Source of the DNA: Climacteris rufus
Lineage: Eukaryota; Chordata; Aves; Passeriformes; Climacteridae
Direction: 5' to 3'
Assembly: GCA_013398175.1 (NCBI GenBank)
Contig: VZRZ01008560.1
Location: 10,882 to 74,881, forward strand
DNA length: 64,000 nt
The translations under genes were made by a program, and so were the position numbers. Numbering within the stretch: position 1 is the stretch's first letter; every line of letters begins with the position of its first letter. Positions 35,010 through 46,784 of the stretch are shown one piece after another. The notes beneath the pieces were generated by a model. It was not told where the DNA came from, searched no databases, and saw nothing but the letters and a program-made list of their open reading frames with translations.

Positions 35010-36507
35010 ATTATATATCAGATATGTCTTCTTCCAACTGAAGACTTTAGTCTCCTTAACCTCTCCTGACATTGAAATAATTTTGCAACTTTGATCATAT
35101 CTTATCTTTGTCTATTTTTTTTTCAGTTTCATTATATTACTTCCAATAAAATAACCACTTTTATCCTACAAGTGTTTTTCAAATACATGATTCACTATCT
35201 AGCAATAAACTAAAGCATAGGTATTTCCTTAGAAACTGATTCCAGAACTCCTAATGAGGAGTCCAGTTTGTGGTAAAAAACACTGACTTGGAGGTTCACA
35301 CATTTCCAAGTTACCTGGGTCTGAGCAGGATCTGTTCTCTTTCTTCTGAGGCTCAGACTCCCAGAAACACACCTGAGCAGATATTGCTTTCCCAATTCCT
35401 TTCCTGTGGGACTCTGCTGTCAATGACCATGAAAACAGTGGAAAAGCTGCCCAAGCCTCTCTCAGAGGATACTTTCAAACCAGCTTTCAGATAAGGATTT
35501 ACTTCTCTGGGTACAGGAAAGAGTAAAGAGAAGAGTTGCAGGGTTTCTTTGGTTTAGTCTTAGCACAAGAACCATAACTACTCTTGAGTTAAACAAATGA
35601 ACAAAATCTATGCACTGGTTTCCTTTTTCAGATCATCCCAGGACTTGTTCAATGTGGCTGGTGGAAAACACATCCTTTGAAGTCCCTCTGGACAGTCCTT
35701 TCTTTTCCAGTAATTGAGTATTTTCTGTGGGTTAGGGCATTTAAAAGTATTTTCATATGCTGTTTGCTATCCCTCAGCTCCTCAGCTCTTTTTTGTACTT
35801 TTATATTTCTGATTTTTCTTAGAAAAATTGTTGAAAACTGTGTCAAATCTGTTAAAAAATTTGCTGACCCACCCATGTAGAATGTGGCACAGATTGGCCC
35901 TGCTCCAGGATTTGTTTTCTATTTCTATTACAAAATTAAGGGTTCAAGTCCTGCTTACAACATTAATCATAACTGTTACCCTACCATGCAAGCTGAAATA
36001 TTTATTCTGAATTTTATAAGTAAGATGAAAAAACGTAAAGTAGATGTAAAAGCTTGGCTTCTAAAATGCTAGTCTCCTGTAGTGAGTTTCAAGCAATTTA
36101 GATTGAGTTTCCTGAAAGAACATCCATTCCAACAAAAAGAATTTTAAAAACATGATCTTTTGCATGAAACAAAAGCGTAAAACCCAGTAATTTTTTTTAT
36201 AACTAGAAAAATTACTCTTTTTCTTCTCAATATAATCTTCATAATTTACTTCAGGGTAACATTTCATCCTGAAGGTGTTTAACTCTGTGTTATCTTCATT
36301 AAGCTTGTTTCATAGATGTGTCACCTCTAACTCCTTAACATATACACACATGATAAACCAGAGTCGTTTGTGAGAAAACTCTGCTCTTAGTGACCCTCTG
36401 TGCCTCTTGGCTACTTATTTGTCTGTTTTTCTGCCTTATTTTGTGATGCTTTCAGAGGACCTGGGATGAATCCTTCAAAACCTGTCTGAGTATGCTTTGG
36501 AACACAT
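35010..36507. other. Unassigned DNA
   Basis: No repeat family recognised. Frames of 60-75 codons are unsupported. Confidence 0.5.
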
Positions 36508-36612
36508 GGTGGTATTTTTGGGATGTCCTGTGAAGGGCCAGGAGCTGGACTCAGTGATCCTTGTGGGTCCCTTCCAACTCAGAATATTCAATGATTCTGT
36601 GATTCTATAAAG
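36508..36612 (+). mobile_element. CR1 LINE 3' end, plus strand
   Basis: 'GGGATGTCCTGTGAAGGGCC', 'AGGAGCTGGACTCAGTGATC', 'CTTGTGGGTCCCTTCCAACT', 'CAGAATATTCAATGATTCTG' and 'TGATTCTATAA' are the last 100 bases of a CR1 of the same tail type as the SINE at 19478. No tRNA-like head is seen here. Confidence 0.93.
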
Positions 36613-39600
36613 TATCACACAAGACTAACCTTGGTGGAAACAGACACAATGTGTTCCTATCAGAGAACATAATCATTCCATTAAACTGTTTGGAAGCCAT
36701 TCCTCCAGACTTAGTTTGACACTGTGTCTATTCATCTGCCTCTCTTTTAGTATTCATGTGTTATAATTGCCATGGTTAACAGTCAGCAATTGGTAGACAA
36801 AACCCTTCCTCTGACATTGAAATTCTGAAGCAAGGAGACAGCAGCAGTGAGCAGTAATTGCATGCTTTCCCTCTTTCCCCTGCATTTTATTTATGTTTTT
36901 ACCTTGAAGTATCTTAATTGTCCATCTGCCAATTTCACTACAGCTGACATCTTCTGCTTAAGTGAGACACACTCTAGAGCTTTTCTGGGAAGAGTGACTA
37001 GAAAGCACACCAGAAATAAAAAGGATCAGAGGATGGATTGCCATGCCAACATACGTTTTCAGCTCTCATTTATGGCCCTTCTTGATCCAGCTTCAGTTTG
37101 GGGGAGGGAAATGGGTGTAGCACTGCTTTAAAAGCCATAACCTTTGGAATTAAAATGAGTTCTCAGCACAAACTGAGCAATAAAAAAGCAATCATATCAC
37201 CAGGCTGCTGGCCCTTATTATTTTAGCATCAGTGTGATGGGCTTTAAAAGCTTCAGACATGCTGGGAAAGTTAAATACACGTGTTCCATTTAAAACTGAC
37301 CAGCATTTAAATACGCAGACACCTGCCATGACAAGCAGTCAAGGGATTGCTCTTTCATTTTATAAATGGAATAAAACTACTCAGTAGAATGGCATGACAT
37401 CTGTGTGGATATTTGTTTGGCTGCTATTGGTGTACTTAATGTGAGGGATTTAGAGTATTAGTCTCAGACACATTCTGCAAGCCACACTTCCCCACAGTGA
37501 CGTCTCTATTCAGTGCAAGATTTAACTAGTTGAATGAAGTGATCCTTTTGTCTAGCATAAAATAAAGAAGTGTGTAGGGGTGAGATGGCTTGTCTTCTCA
37601 TTTTCCCTTCCTGTATGAAAACTGTAATGTTTCCTCACAGCAGGAGCCATACAATGCATTCAGTCTTGAGATGCTGCCACCAAGGGTGGTGGGGGAAAAG
37701 GAGAGGGTTTTATTCTCTGGGAAAATGAACAAAAATTCTGAGGCTTTGAACTAAAATACTGGTCTCTAATTAATTTTGAGGTGGTTTAGTCCTGTTTAAT
37801 ATTTATAAATTTGAACACCAAGGCATTTAATTGAAACAAGTAAACACTTTGAAAAATACCAGAACTAATTATTCAAATTTTTCAGACGTTTCCTTTCTTG
37901 AATTCGCACACAATCATCATGTCCTGCTCACCCTGTCCCCTGTGGTTTGAATTTCAGCATAGTTTCAGCTTTCCCAAGTGTGCTTAGGGATGAAGAGATG
38001 CTGAACTTATTGCATGCTGAAAGTGTTTTGCTCATAGCTAGTTTTTTCCCCCATGATGGAATGAAAATACAAAGAGAATAACATAATTACTGCCAGTTTC
38101 AAAAATTATGACAGAAATCACCTTCTGTTTTTTTGACATGTGGATTTTTTTTTCACCCTGTCCATTTTTTCCCCTTCACTAATGCAAATCAATCACAGTG
38201 CATAGATTTTAGGACTGGTACTTTTTTTTTTGTGTAACATTCCTCATTTCATATCCCAATGTTAGCTTTGCCTTCCCTTTCCTATTTTATTGACAGTTAT
38301 TTATGCTGGAGATGAAAAACAATAACAATGAAGGAATAGAGTAATTTACACCAGAAGACTGAGATCTGTTTTTAATCATCCCACATGAATAATTTGTCAG
38401 TGTCTCATTTCTGACCTTCTGTAAAAGCTGTTGCCTTTATTACTTTATAAAGTAATAAAACCCTTAAAGCCAGTTTGGGTGATCTTTTCCCCCACTGCTT
38501 TTCTTCCTCTTCCACTCTGATAAAAGAGTCATCTGTAAAAAGACCGTCTTCAAATTGCTGCCACAATCCCAAAGTGAAAACACCAGTTCTTTTCATGTTG
38601 TGTGTGACTGTTAAGGTAATTTAAAGAACCACAAACCACAGAAAGTTAATCAATCCTATGTCTTTAAACACAACATTATGTCCTTGGAGTATTGTATAGT
38701 AGAAGTGTGAAGTGTGATTTTGCTTGATTCTGATGCTGCTAGACAATATTTTCATGTCAGAAAAGCAAAACAGTGTTTCTTTATACTCCATGGATCATTT
38801 TTTAGAGTGTAACACCCTGCACTGACTTTTATCTTCTAGAAAGGAATATGTAGAATTTATATTAAATTCCAGAACTGTCTGACAAAAAATCAAAATTGTG
38901 AGAAAGATTAAAGGAAAAAAAAAACTCTGTTGTGTGCATAGTTGCCCATCAGTTCAGTACTAGATCATCCCTCAAGATTAGTGTTTAAATACTACTTGAA
39001 GGAGTATTTAAGGGATAGAGAATTAAAAACAACACAAAGGCTTGATTTCATGACAGAGTTAGTTAGGGGGAGCTGTATCTGTGCTGGAATACCTGGCACC
39101 ACACTATCCCCTGCAAACACTGTTGGGACTTTGTGACACTTTTCCATTCTTCATGTAGTCACCTGGGAGTCCATCACATACATGTGAGATGAGACAACAT
39201 CAGACCTTCTGAGCTGCTGGTGCTGCCTTGGAGGACTCTTCCCTTCTGAACATTTTAATCTGTTTCCTCAGTCAGAAAACTTGAACAGAAACAAAAATCA
39301 TTCTCTAGCTCATAACTTTGTCAGCGAATCCAAGTTACAAGAATCATTGGATCCATGGAAGATACATAAGAGTTAAGAGCATCCAGCAAGAGCACAGGTA
39401 AGCCCTGAAGTAAGGTAGGCACTATGGAACTTCCTGGGGCAAAGAATGTCAATGGAAGACCAAAGTGTCAGCAGGAAATTACCTTACTCTGTATCCTCCT
39501 TTCATATATTCTCCCCAGCCACTCTCACTTCTGACACATGGGGTTTTTTTCAAGTTTCATCCTTGTTTTGAAAGCTTAAACAAATAATGAAAAAATATAG

Positions 39601-40005
39601 CATGACTCTGGGTTTTTATCTGGCTAATTGACTTTACTGTCCACACAGCACTGTTTTTTAATAATTACTTTCCTCATCTGGTACTAAGGTATCCCAGGAA
39701 TACAGTATAAAGATTTTGTTCTTAAGTTTTCAGGCTAGGCTCTTTTGATGACAGAAATCTAAATGAAAGTTTCAAAGTCCTTTATGGGGCTTCTTTAGTT
39801 GTAAATCTGCAAATACTGTGAAAATAATTCTTGCCTTTCTCAGGAACTAGGGGAAAATTATATCAATATTTGTTATTTGAACATACATCTAACATTTGCT
39901 AGGGCAGGTTTACATGTAAACAAGTGCATTGGTACTGATTTGCAGGATATATCCATCCATATTTTAGTTTAAAAGTGCAGTAATAATTAGTTACTGGTTA
40001 ATTAC
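36613..40005. other. Long unassigned stretch
   Basis: Over 3 kb with no recognised repeat. 37140-37330 is of even composition without simple repeats. A 94-codon plus frame (36847-37131) and a 64-codon frame (38942-39136) have no supporting signals. Confidence 0.45.
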
Positions 40006-40578
40006 TGTATTGGCTCTGACTAGAATGGAGTTCACTTTCCCCATGGCAGCCCTCACAGTGCTGTGCTGGGCATTGGTGGCTACAACGGTGTTGGTGACAC
40101 ACCAGTGTTTTGACTTCTGCTGATCACAGCTGGCACAACATCGGTGCTGTCTCTCCAACCCCAATCTCCACCTAAAACCCATACGCTGAGCGTGAGCAAT
40201 ATGCTGGGAGGGGACAGGGCCAGGAGAGCTGACCCAAACTGACCAAAGGGTTATCCCATCCCATTTGTTGTGCTCAGCAATAAAAGCAAACAGAAAGGAG
40301 GAGGAGAAAGGCAGCATCCATTGCTAACATGTTTGTATACTAAAGTTACCCTGTGTGCACTAAGGCCCTACTTCTCATGAGGCAGCTGGACATTGCCTAC
40401 TGTGGGGCAGTAGTGATAATTTTTTTGGTTTGTTTTCCTTTGTTTTCATGCACGGACTTTACTTTTCTTTATTAAATCCACAAGTTTTTCATCTTACTTT
40501 ATCCCTCATCCTGCTGAGGAGAGGGAGTGAAGGAGTGCCTTGGTGGGTCCCTGACAGCCAGCCATGGTCAACTCCACA
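40006..40578 (+). mobile_element. ERVL-like solo LTR, plus strand
   Basis: From TGTATTGGCTCTGACTAGAA through 'GGTGTTGGTGACACACCAGT', 'CTGACCCAAACTGACCAAAG' and 'GGTTATCCCATCCCATTT' it follows the copy at 32520. It ends in 'CTTTATTAAATCCACAAG', 'GCCATGGTCAACTCCACA'. About 570 bp are present, so the LTR is nearly complete although diverged. Adjacent pentamers (ATTAC and TGAAT) do not match. A 108-codon minus frame inside it is a by-product. Confidence 0.85.
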
Positions 40579-41771
40579 TGAATAAACATAACAGGATAAA
40601 AAAGGGACATTAAATTATCATTATATATCAGCCTTCTCTTAGCCATTTAAGAAGCTGAAATGAGACAAATGGAAACTCCTAGTGTGCTAATATTTCATCT
40701 ACGAGAGAAATATTGAATTCTAGACATCCAGCATGTACAGCCTTGTCAGTTCATGATACCTCACAACACACTATCATTAGATGTTCAGGCAGCCTGCAAT
40801 GGGTGCCACTCACACTGTTGTAGCACCAACCAAACCATTATGTAGACTCTTGTAATCTTATCTGTTATGTACTGAAAAATGCTAAGTCAGATTATGACCC
40901 ACAATTAAATGTATCCTGCCTGGTCCCACAGATGGAGCTTACAAGAGCTGGTGAAGGAATTGCGATGTTGTACAATTTGTATGTCAATTCTCTGTTTTCT
41001 ATGCCTAGGACCTATTAAAGAGCCTCTTCAGAGTCTAGAGCACCATGCAAAAGGGTGTTACCCTCTCTATTTATACCAGTAAAAGCCATGGCAAAGACTG
41101 AACACAGACCATGATTGTCTATATCATTAAATATTCAAGTGTATGCATGTAAATGTGGTGAAAAATACAGTCAGGATGATAGGATGTTCTATATTTATAA
41201 AAAGGTAAATCCAGGGTTCAAAAAAATTCTAGGTCAAATTTTGTCTTGAAATATTTCTTCTGAATATTTTTGTGCCAGTTTCAACTTCATATTTTAAACG
41301 TTTTTTTGTTCCTGATCAGTCAGCAGTGAAAACTTCTAATTCTGCCATTGTTTTCCTATTCTACCTGATTTTAGAAAGTTTTTTTGAATAAGACCTTACA
41401 TCCTTTGGCTCTTCCTTCCTTGAATGTGTTCTGAGTACATTGTCTTCCCCTCCTCTCTCCATTCTCACTCTTGGTTTATAAACCAAAGGGAAGATTTTTC
41501 TCAGCGTCTTTCCAGTCAAAATCTTTTTCTTATAGCTTTTTTGTTTATTCAGTGTACACTCTGTAGCCATACAGAGACAGAATGAACTGTAATGTGATGC
41601 AGTGAGGACTTGGTAATTGCTTCCTTGTGGAGTTCCCAGGGATTTTTCAACATGATAACCCAGAACAGGGCAAGGTAAAGGTGCTCTTGTACTTTGGTGT
41701 GAATATATACCTTATGCTTAAACTTTGTAAAATGAGTACATAAATTATTATCTGAGAACAAAAAATATAAC

Positions 41772-41806
<35 letters not shown>

Positions 41807-43587
41807 GAGGCACAGTCCCCAGGACTGATCCAAAGCCACAGAGGTTAATGAAAAGTCTTCTGTGTGCATTGGATCAGGCTGTAACCGAGTGAATAGCTGT
41901 GAGGTATATTTAATGCTGCCAGCACAGCTGCAAGAAGAACACTCACAAAAAGTAAATGATGAGGGGAGAGCATTTTAATCCTGGCATCTGGGTCTTTTGA
42001 CTGCCATTTGGAACAGGAGATGGGAGGAGCCTTGCAAAATGAGATCATTGGATTCTTCCTGCCCCATTAAAGGCCATCACAAGGCTTTAAAAGTAAAATT
42101 TTGTTCCTTTTTAATTTTTTTTATTTTTATTTTCCTTTCTAGCCAAATTAATGTGTTTGACATTCATAACAGAACTTGGGACTTCCAGATCTAGAAACAG
42201 AGGTTGTGTCCTGAAGAGGAAAGCAGTACCCCTTAGTTTAGTAAAAAAACCCAAAGTGATGTTCTCATGGACAGAGCTTTTATATTCCATATTGAAGAAG
42301 ATGTCAAAGTAGTAAAGATCAGTACCAAGTTGAATCTGGCTCACCTATAGATACAAATTTTTCAGTTCAGATTCCCTTACACTTTACAAAAAATTAACTT
42401 AAATGTATTTAGGCCATACCAAAACTAGACCAGGAACTCAACCAAAATACTAACAAAATGTTAGTGTTTCCTCACCAATTGACAGCCTCTTCCAAGAGCC
42501 ATAATTTAAAACAATATAAAATAGCTAGCCATAAAAATCCTTAAAATACACTCCATTCTTATACACCTCCTTTCCAGTTACACATCACTAAAAGGACCAA
42601 CATTATTCAAGTAGCTTTCAAAAGTCTACAATTTGATTCAATTCAAGTTTTAAATTTAGATTGAATTGGAAAATTTATTAATTACTTTTCAAAATGTTAG
42701 AGGGAAATGACTTTTTGTCAGAGACACTGTACAAAGGACTTCTCTAATGCATATGTATCTTTTAATTGTTTTACTGCTGGTTTGATATAATATGTTTTTA
42801 TAAGTAAAGGTGCTCTGGAATCTACTTGAGATGCTTTCTCTCTTTCAAATTATATCTAAAAGGTGCATACCAGCATTACCATAGCAATATTTTTTAGTTT
42901 GTAGTTTTTTTAAAGATTAGATTAAAGTCTAAATTCTTCAATGAGGGAATTAATTCATGTTACACATTTGTGTTTGATCTCTACAAGAGCACCTTGGTGC
43001 TGCAGTGATTAAACATGAAGACAAAAGGTTTGAAATGTCACTGACATAGCATCTCAACATCCTTGCCATCACCTTGCTATGGACAGGGTGTCTCAACAAC
43101 AAAGATTCATTGTACAGGGTTAAAAGTTATCTCCACATGGAGTCTCCATGGTTTACAAATCACACTGCCAACTGAGTTGTTAGAAACATATGCAAAACCT
43201 AATACAAAAATCAGACTATTTTTAAAAATTTACATAATGTGAAATACAGAAGGGGAGACCAGAGGCTTGTCCTCTCAAACTAACTCCATCAATAATGTAG
43301 TTTAGCACATATTTAATAGCAAAAGCAACACCCACCAAGCAGTTGTCTTTTGTCTGCCAGAATAAATTTCTCAAGATGGGGCTTCATTATTTCTAGATAT
43401 TATTATTAATTCTGTTAATTTTTGAAGACTATACTAATTAATTGAATATACAAAAAAAATCAGCTTGAAATAGGCAAATAGCAGATGTTTCCTGGTTTTA
43501 TCTACTTCACTATGTAAAAAAGAGGTGCATCACTTAAATCAAACACTCTGCTATATAATTTCATTCTTGTTTCTACTCTATTATCAG
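40579..43587. other. Unassigned DNA with poly-A
   Basis: A pure run of about 30 A lies at 41773-41802. No element was recognised at its side that would make it a retroposon tail. No supported exon. Confidence 0.5.
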
Positions 43588-44680
43588 AGAATCATAGAAT
43601 ATATTATGCTGGAAGGGACCTGGAGGTGATCTAGTTCAATCCCCCTGCCATGCACAGAGACATCTGAAATGGTCAATGGAACAAATTTCTCAGAGCTTTA
43701 TCCAACCTGGCCTTGTGTACTTCCAGGGATGGGGCATGAAAATTTCTCTGGGCAACCTGTGCGAGTGCCTTGCCACCCTCATGGAAAGCAATTTCTTCCT
43801 CCTATCTAATCCAAACCTACTCTCTGTCAGTTTAAAGCACCTTGGACTTGGTCTTATTAAGCCTCCTGAGATTCCCATGGGCCACTTCTCCAGCTTGTCC
43901 AGGTCCCTCTGCATGGCATCCAGTCCTTCAGGTGTGACAACCTCATCACTCAGATTGGTGTTGCCTGCAGACTTACTGAGGGTGCACCTCATCCCTTCAT
44001 CCACATCATTAATGAAATTCTAAATAGCACTGGTCTTGATATGGGCCCTGAGGGACACCATTTGTCACTGATGTCCTTGGGGACTCTGAGCCATTGGCCA
44101 CTCTCTGGATGTGAATGTCCAGCCACTTTCTTATCCATCTAACAGTCCACTCATCAAATCCATCTCTCTTTGGTTTAGAGAGAAAGATGTTGTGGGAGAC
44201 CCTGTGAAAGGCTTTCAGAGGTCCAGATAAATAACATCCATAGCCCCTCCCTTCTCCGTTGATGTGTTTACTCCATCATAGGAGGTCACTGGGTTGGGTC
44301 AGGCAGGACTTTCGCTTGGTGAAGCCATGCTGGCTGTCCCAAATCACCTCCCTGTTCTTCATGTGCCTTACCATGGATTCTAGGAGGATCTGTTCCATGA
44401 TCTTCCCAGGCAGAGAGGTGAGGATGGTAGGGTGGCAGTTACCAGGGTCCTCCTTTCTATGTTTTTTTTTAAAATGGGTACAATATTTCCCCTTTTTCAG
44501 TCACCCATGACTTTGCCTGACTGCTATGAATTTTCAAATATCATGAAGAGTGTCTTGGCAACTACATCAAACAGTTCTCTCAGGACTCTGGGATGCATCT
44601 CTTTGAGTCCCATAAACTTGTGTGCATTCAGGTTCTTCAGGTTTTCATGAACCTGCTTTTATATGAAGGTGTTCCAAGTG
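43588..44680 (-). mobile_element. CR1 LINE, 1.1 kb, internally deleted, minus strand
   Basis: Plus-strand reading starts with the inverted tail ('GAATCATAGAATATATTATG', 'GGAAGGGACCTGGAGGTGAT') and the 3' UTR to 'CTCTGTCAGTTTAAAG'. From about 43838 it jumps to the reverse-transcriptase ORF: 'CATGGGCCACTTCTCCAGCT', 'GGTCCCTCTGCATGGCATCC', 'GAAGCCATGCTGGCTGTCCC', 'GGATCTGTTCCATGATCTTC', 'GGGATGCATCTCTTTGAGTC'. In a full CR1 several hundred bases separate these blocks, so this copy has lost a segment. The ORF is broken by stops and small gaps. It is the longest CR1 here. Confidence 0.93.
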
Positions 44681-45131
44681 TGAAAATGCACTGTGTTGCT
44701 GGAGAAGGGTGACACACTGAATGTAGCAACCTGGAGTGCTAGAAAAGCTAATGCTTAGATCCCTTCAAAGCATTATTCAAAAAAAGTCAACATATAGATA
44801 CCAACAACAAAAAAAAACAACCCTCAAATATCTGTTTTTCTGCCCTGCACCTCTGCAAGTCACAATGCAGAGCTGTCTCCCCAGTATGATCAGCTACAGG
44901 AGCAAAAACCCATCAGGGCTGCTGCTACCTGCCTAGTGAAAAATCTTCCAAGCCTTATAATAATTCCACAATGTTAACGGGTTTTGTGGTCCATCTGAGA
45001 GCATTTAGTTGAGCTTGAATAGGTATGTCTCTGTCAGGGAGCACCAATCCAGTAATTTGGATTTGGGAGATTGGCTGTGCTTAAAATGGCTGTTCAATAA
45101 TGTGCTCCTTTGCGTAGTTTTCAGACAAAAA
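44681..45131. other. Unassigned DNA
   Basis: No element recognised upstream of the AC-rich tract. Confidence 0.5.
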
Positions 45132-45190
45132 GACAAAACAAAAAACAAACAAACAAACAACAACAATAACAACAAAAAAACAAACCAGAA
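45132..45190. repeat. (CAAA)n/(CAA)n simple repeat
   Basis: An A-rich plus strand with CAAA units (about 45145-45160), then CAA and TAA units. It is interrupted and of moderate purity. Confidence 0.9.
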
Positions 45191-45384
45191 CCTAACCAAA
45201 ACAGAAACATAAACATAAACATTTGTGATTCTTGTGGAACAGAATCAGTCATTTACTTTAAAGAAGGTGGAAGAGCTCAGGCAGAGGCTCTGTGCAACTT
45301 CTTTTCCATAAGATCTCCCTCATTGCTTGCTTTGCATTTCCGATTAGGCCCTAATTCCGATTAGCCCTTATTCATGAAGGCAGC

Positions 45385-45650
45385 TTCATTACAAGAAGAG
45401 ACTGGAAGAGCAGAGGTTGTTTAGTCTTGCCAAAAAAAGGCTGAGAAGAGACAGGATTGCTGTCTATAAATACATCATAGGGGTAAACACAGGAGAAGGA
45501 GAAGCGCTATTTAAGCTGAAGGACAGTGTTGTCATAAGAACAAATGGGAATTAACTGCTATGAATAAATTTAGTCTGGAAATTAAAAGAAGGATTCTAGT
45601 CATAGGACAAATTAAGTTTTGGAAGAGAATGGGTAAGAAGAGAGTAAGAG
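45385..45650 (+). mobile_element. CR1 LINE fragment near 3' end, plus strand
   Basis: 'GAAGAGACTGGAAGAGCAGA', 'GGTTGTTTAGTCTTGCC', 'GCTGTCTATAAATACATCAT', 'GCGCTATTTAAGCTGAAGGA', 'CAAATGGGAATTAACTGCTA' and 'AGTCTGGAAATTAAAAGAAG' follow a CR1 subfamily also represented at 181-345. The tail after 'GGTAAGAAGAG' is missing or diverged. Confidence 0.88.
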
Positions 45651-46591
45651 AAGAGGGAAATAATGTATTTTAAAGTAAATACCAATTCAGGTTATGGAGA
45701 AATTCATGATGACACTGGTGTGATAGCACACTCATTATCCAGTAGGTTTTTTCCAATCTTACACTTTTAGACTTTTTAATATATATTTTTAAATATTTTA
45801 AATTTTATTTCTTAACAATAAAAACTGTGTTTAAACTGTGTTAGAAAACTCTTCATGAGTGACATATATAGGTGGAAATTTTTCTAATACATTCAGTGAT
45901 ATTGTCTGTGAAACAGGTCTTGTAAAACATTCAGGAACACAGTATTAAAATGGATTATCTAGAGAGCAAGAGAGAGACTATATCTCACAATTGTTCAGAA
46001 CAACATTCAGCTGATATTAGTGCATTTTTGGAAAACTTCAGTGCAAAACGTGTTAGGAGGCAAAAAAAGATTTAACTTTCAAGAGCAGAAGAAAGTGGAA
46101 GTGGCAATAAAAGTTTAAAAACAAATTGCAGAGGGACAGGCATTCGCATTCACACACTTTGGGCAAAGAAATTCACTCTGATGAATTGCACTGCACAAGC
46201 TGCATCACTGCAGCCTCCACAGTGTTGCAACTGAGATTATATGATGTGTCTTAGTTTTTTTTAATTTTGAATGTATGCTACCTCAGACGCCTTTGTGTCC
46301 AAACAGACAGTTTGGGGGTCAAACAGAGGCAGCTTTGTCTGCATCTGTGTCCATGTTTGTGTATCTACTTTAAAAGTATGTGATAGAGTCTGGAGGTAGA
46401 AAAGTGCTGTGTGGGCTGTCTAGGAGTTCATCTTGGTTCACCTGGAGGTCTGGAAGACAGTCACAGGTAAAAAAACTGTATTGGCCTCTTGAAACACTCA
46501 TTAAACACTTACCACATCAAATGGAAAGGTTTCCAAGTATCACAGAGTTATTAAAATTGATATTTAATTCACTGACTTTTTGTGCCCTTAC
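45651..46591. other. Unassigned DNA
   Basis: AT-rich near 45780-45830. No repeat or exon recognised. Confidence 0.5.
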
Positions 46592-46781
46592 TGATTGTTA
46601 AAAGATAGAATCCCAACTGCAGATGTAGTTAACATGGTCACCTTCACAACTTCACTGGGTGTCCTGTTTGTGGCTCTGTGGTGGGGTGTGGTTATTAAAT
46701 GTTCCGGGTTAGGGCTCCTGTTCTTATTCTGCTCTTCCACAGTTTCTTGCAGTTTGAGATCCTGGTAGATGTTTGGATCTT
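46592..46781 (-). CDS. Candidate exon B, minus strand, unknown product
   Basis: On the minus strand a good 3' splice site precedes it: a T/G-rich tract, then TGTTGCACAG at the boundary (46782 onward). An open frame of about 63 codons follows. It is polar and starts EDPNIYQDLKLQ (completing a codon begun in the previous exon), with PNPEHLITTPHHRATNRTPS further on. A 5' splice signal (CA|GTAAGG) lies at 46591-46590. Without splicing, an in-frame TAA (46588-46590) ends the protein, so it could be an internal or a last exon. It has two possible N-glycosylation sites if extracellular, or a cytoplasmic tail character if not. I do not recognise the family. The phase fits candidate exon A at 57793-57915. 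An open frame of this length by chance is not rare. Confidence 0.3.
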
Positions 46782-46784
46782 CTG

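Noticed and set aside
38942..39140. CR1-like phrase 'AGTGTTTAAATACTACTTGAAGG'
   Set aside because: Only one short word resembles CR1. The order of flanking blocks and the tail is absent.
41773..41802. Processed-pseudogene poly-A tail
   Set aside because: A run of about 30 A, but no gene-like body beside it and no flanking direct repeats found.
43676..44023. 115-codon plus and 104-codon minus frames
   Set aside because: Both lie inside the deleted CR1. The minus one is a residue of its own polymerase frame, not a host gene.
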